Positions 63,374 through 64,000 of a stretch of DNA of 64,000 nt are shown in pieces (within the stretch, counting starts at the first letter, position 1; every line of letters starts with the position of its first letter). The translations under genes and the position numbers were made by a program. Origin of the DNA: Muraenolepis orangiensis (lineage: Eukaryota > Chordata > Actinopteri > Gadiformes > Muraenolepididae). The notes under the pieces were generated by a model. It did no database searches, had not been told where the DNA came from, and saw nothing but the letters and a program-made list of their open reading frames with translations. The stretch lies in the NCBI GenBank assembly GCA_027704905.1, contig CM051001.1:29372170-29436169 (forward strand), read 5' to 3'.

Positions 63374-64000
63374 ACTTGATGCACCTACTGTAGCGAGAAG
63401 AGTCGAAAGATGTATTCCAGCAAGTATTAGACTTGTCTTTCTCTGAATACCTTCAATTTGAGTCTACGGATGCCACAGACACAGCCCAGCTAAGTGTGTT
63501 TGTCCTAATGGTTTTCATGGATTTTACTGTCAAGGAGGAATTTCTGGCCCTTATCCCATTGAAAGAAAGTACCAGGGGTGAGGATGTGTACAAGGCATTC
63601 AAGGACTTTGTGCGTCCATGATTCCCATTCATAAAATAGTGTCCTTCACAACCGATGGGGCACTGGCGGTTCATTCAGGATTCGTCGCGTTGTGTAGAAA
63701 AGACCCAGACTTTCCACCATTTGTAAACTATCACCGTGCGATACATCAACAGGCATTGGCAGCTAAAGCAATTGACATGTCAAATGTAATGAATGTTGTT
63801 GTTAAAATAGCTAATTAAATTCACGCAAAAGCGCTCCAGCACTGGCTATTTATGTCTTTATTGAACAAACTCGACTCTTTATATGGAGATTTGATCCTTC
63901 ATGCAGATGTAAGATGGCTCAGTCGAGGCAAGGTGCTCCAGTGCTTTCTGGATTTGCTGCCAGAGATCATCAGTTTTCTAAAGTGGAGGAACGAGGAGTA
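63374..64000 (+). pseudogene. hAT transposase core (outer element), partial
   Basis: Pieces in order: APTVARRVE near 63387, LSFSEYLQFESTDATDTAQL at about 63430-63490, KEEFLALIPLKESTRGEDVY to 63600, then after a shift KIVSFTTDGA, FVALCRKDPDFPPFVNYHRA and IHQQALAAKAID. After a stop at 63816-63818 come SLLNKLDSLYGDLILHADVR and WLSRGKVLQCFLDLLPEIIS up to the window end. The order and wording match the hAT family from which vertebrate genes such as ZBED5, FAM200 and GTF2IRD2 derive part of their sequence. At least one frameshift and one stop make this a pseudogene, not a host gene. Confidence 0.82.

Larger units (their letters stand above)
61946..64000 (+). mobile_element. hAT transposon, runs off the window
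   Basis: Left terminus CAGGGGTAACCAACAGG at 61946, then GCCGATCACAATCGACTGGT. A degraded N-terminus with a BED-finger-like region follows (MAEGPAKNKSKTYF, then words such as EHEFLLTSAKEK and RHHASTHAKFKDS in shifting frames, 62226-62490). The transposase core is at 63374-64000. Interrupted by a second hAT-related segment (about 62509-63365). The right terminus lies beyond the window. Confidence 0.8.

Noticed and set aside
62684..64000. Domesticated ZBED/GTF2IRD2-like host gene
   Set aside because: The outer transposase has a frameshift and an in-frame stop and is interrupted by another element. A hAT terminus is present, so a decayed transposon is the better reading.

Overview
This looks like a gene-poor, repeat-saturated window of a teleost fish genome. 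Evidence for a fish: several families of Jockey-superfamily LINEs of the Rex1/L2 type, a Rex3-like LINE end with a GATG-type tail, hAT and PIF/Harbinger-like DNA transposons, and very many long (CA)n, (CT)n and (CAT)n arrays. The species cannot be told. I found no host protein-coding gene, rRNA, cellular tRNA or CRISPR array that I can support. Every open frame with recognisable protein similarity belongs to a transposable element. Most other long open frames are translations of microsatellites or minisatellites.

Family names used here are local labels. LINE-A has a (CTTGA)n tail and copies at 1.2, 3.1-4.4, 12.3-15.5, 17.2-17.6, 29.9-30.9 and 42.1-45.0 kb. LINE-B has a CTTGAATCTTG-type tail and copies at 9.9-11.9, 11.9-12.2, 16.4-17.2 (split), 21.3-21.7, 29.87 and 45.8-46.4 kb. 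LINE-C has an (ATCTA)n tail and copies at 30.9-33.7, 47.5-49.0, 52.3-53.8 and 58.2 kb. LINE-D is L2-like, with copies at 22.8-25.7, 54.7 and 59.3-60.9 kb. Repeat E is an unclassified LTR-like family with five copies.

Layout. 0-8 kb holds microsatellites, two LINE-A fragments and a 24-bp minisatellite. 8.2-15.5 kb is almost solid transposon: a small Gypsy-like element with two LTRs, a SINE, two LINE-B copies and one nearly intact LINE-A. 16.4-17.6 kb holds a LINE-B copy split by a hAT-derived insertion. 18-21 kb has no recognisable repeat. 22.8-27.3 kb holds an L2-like LINE, a Harbinger-like element and a solo LTR with a perfect 5-bp target duplication. 29.9-33.7 kb is a head-to-tail stack of LINE-B tail, LINE-A and LINE-C. 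34-42 kb is mostly microsatellites, an LTR, a Rex3-like end, a foldback element and minisatellites. 42-54 kb holds decayed LINE-A, B and C copies, one of them inserted in a 70-bp minisatellite. 54-61 kb is microsatellites plus a rearranged L2-like copy. 61.9 kb to the end is a hAT transposon carrying a second hAT remnant.

The sequence records a history of nested insertions. LINE-C went into repeat E and into a minisatellite, hAT into LINE-B, a LINE tail into LINE-C, and hAT into hAT. The only element close to coding-competent is LINE-A at 12.3-15.5 kb, which is spoiled by two compensating single-base indels. I see no previously undescribed functional system. The most useful material is the insertion junctions, the foldback element, the two-LTR element with replaced internal DNA, and the locally inverted L2 copy.
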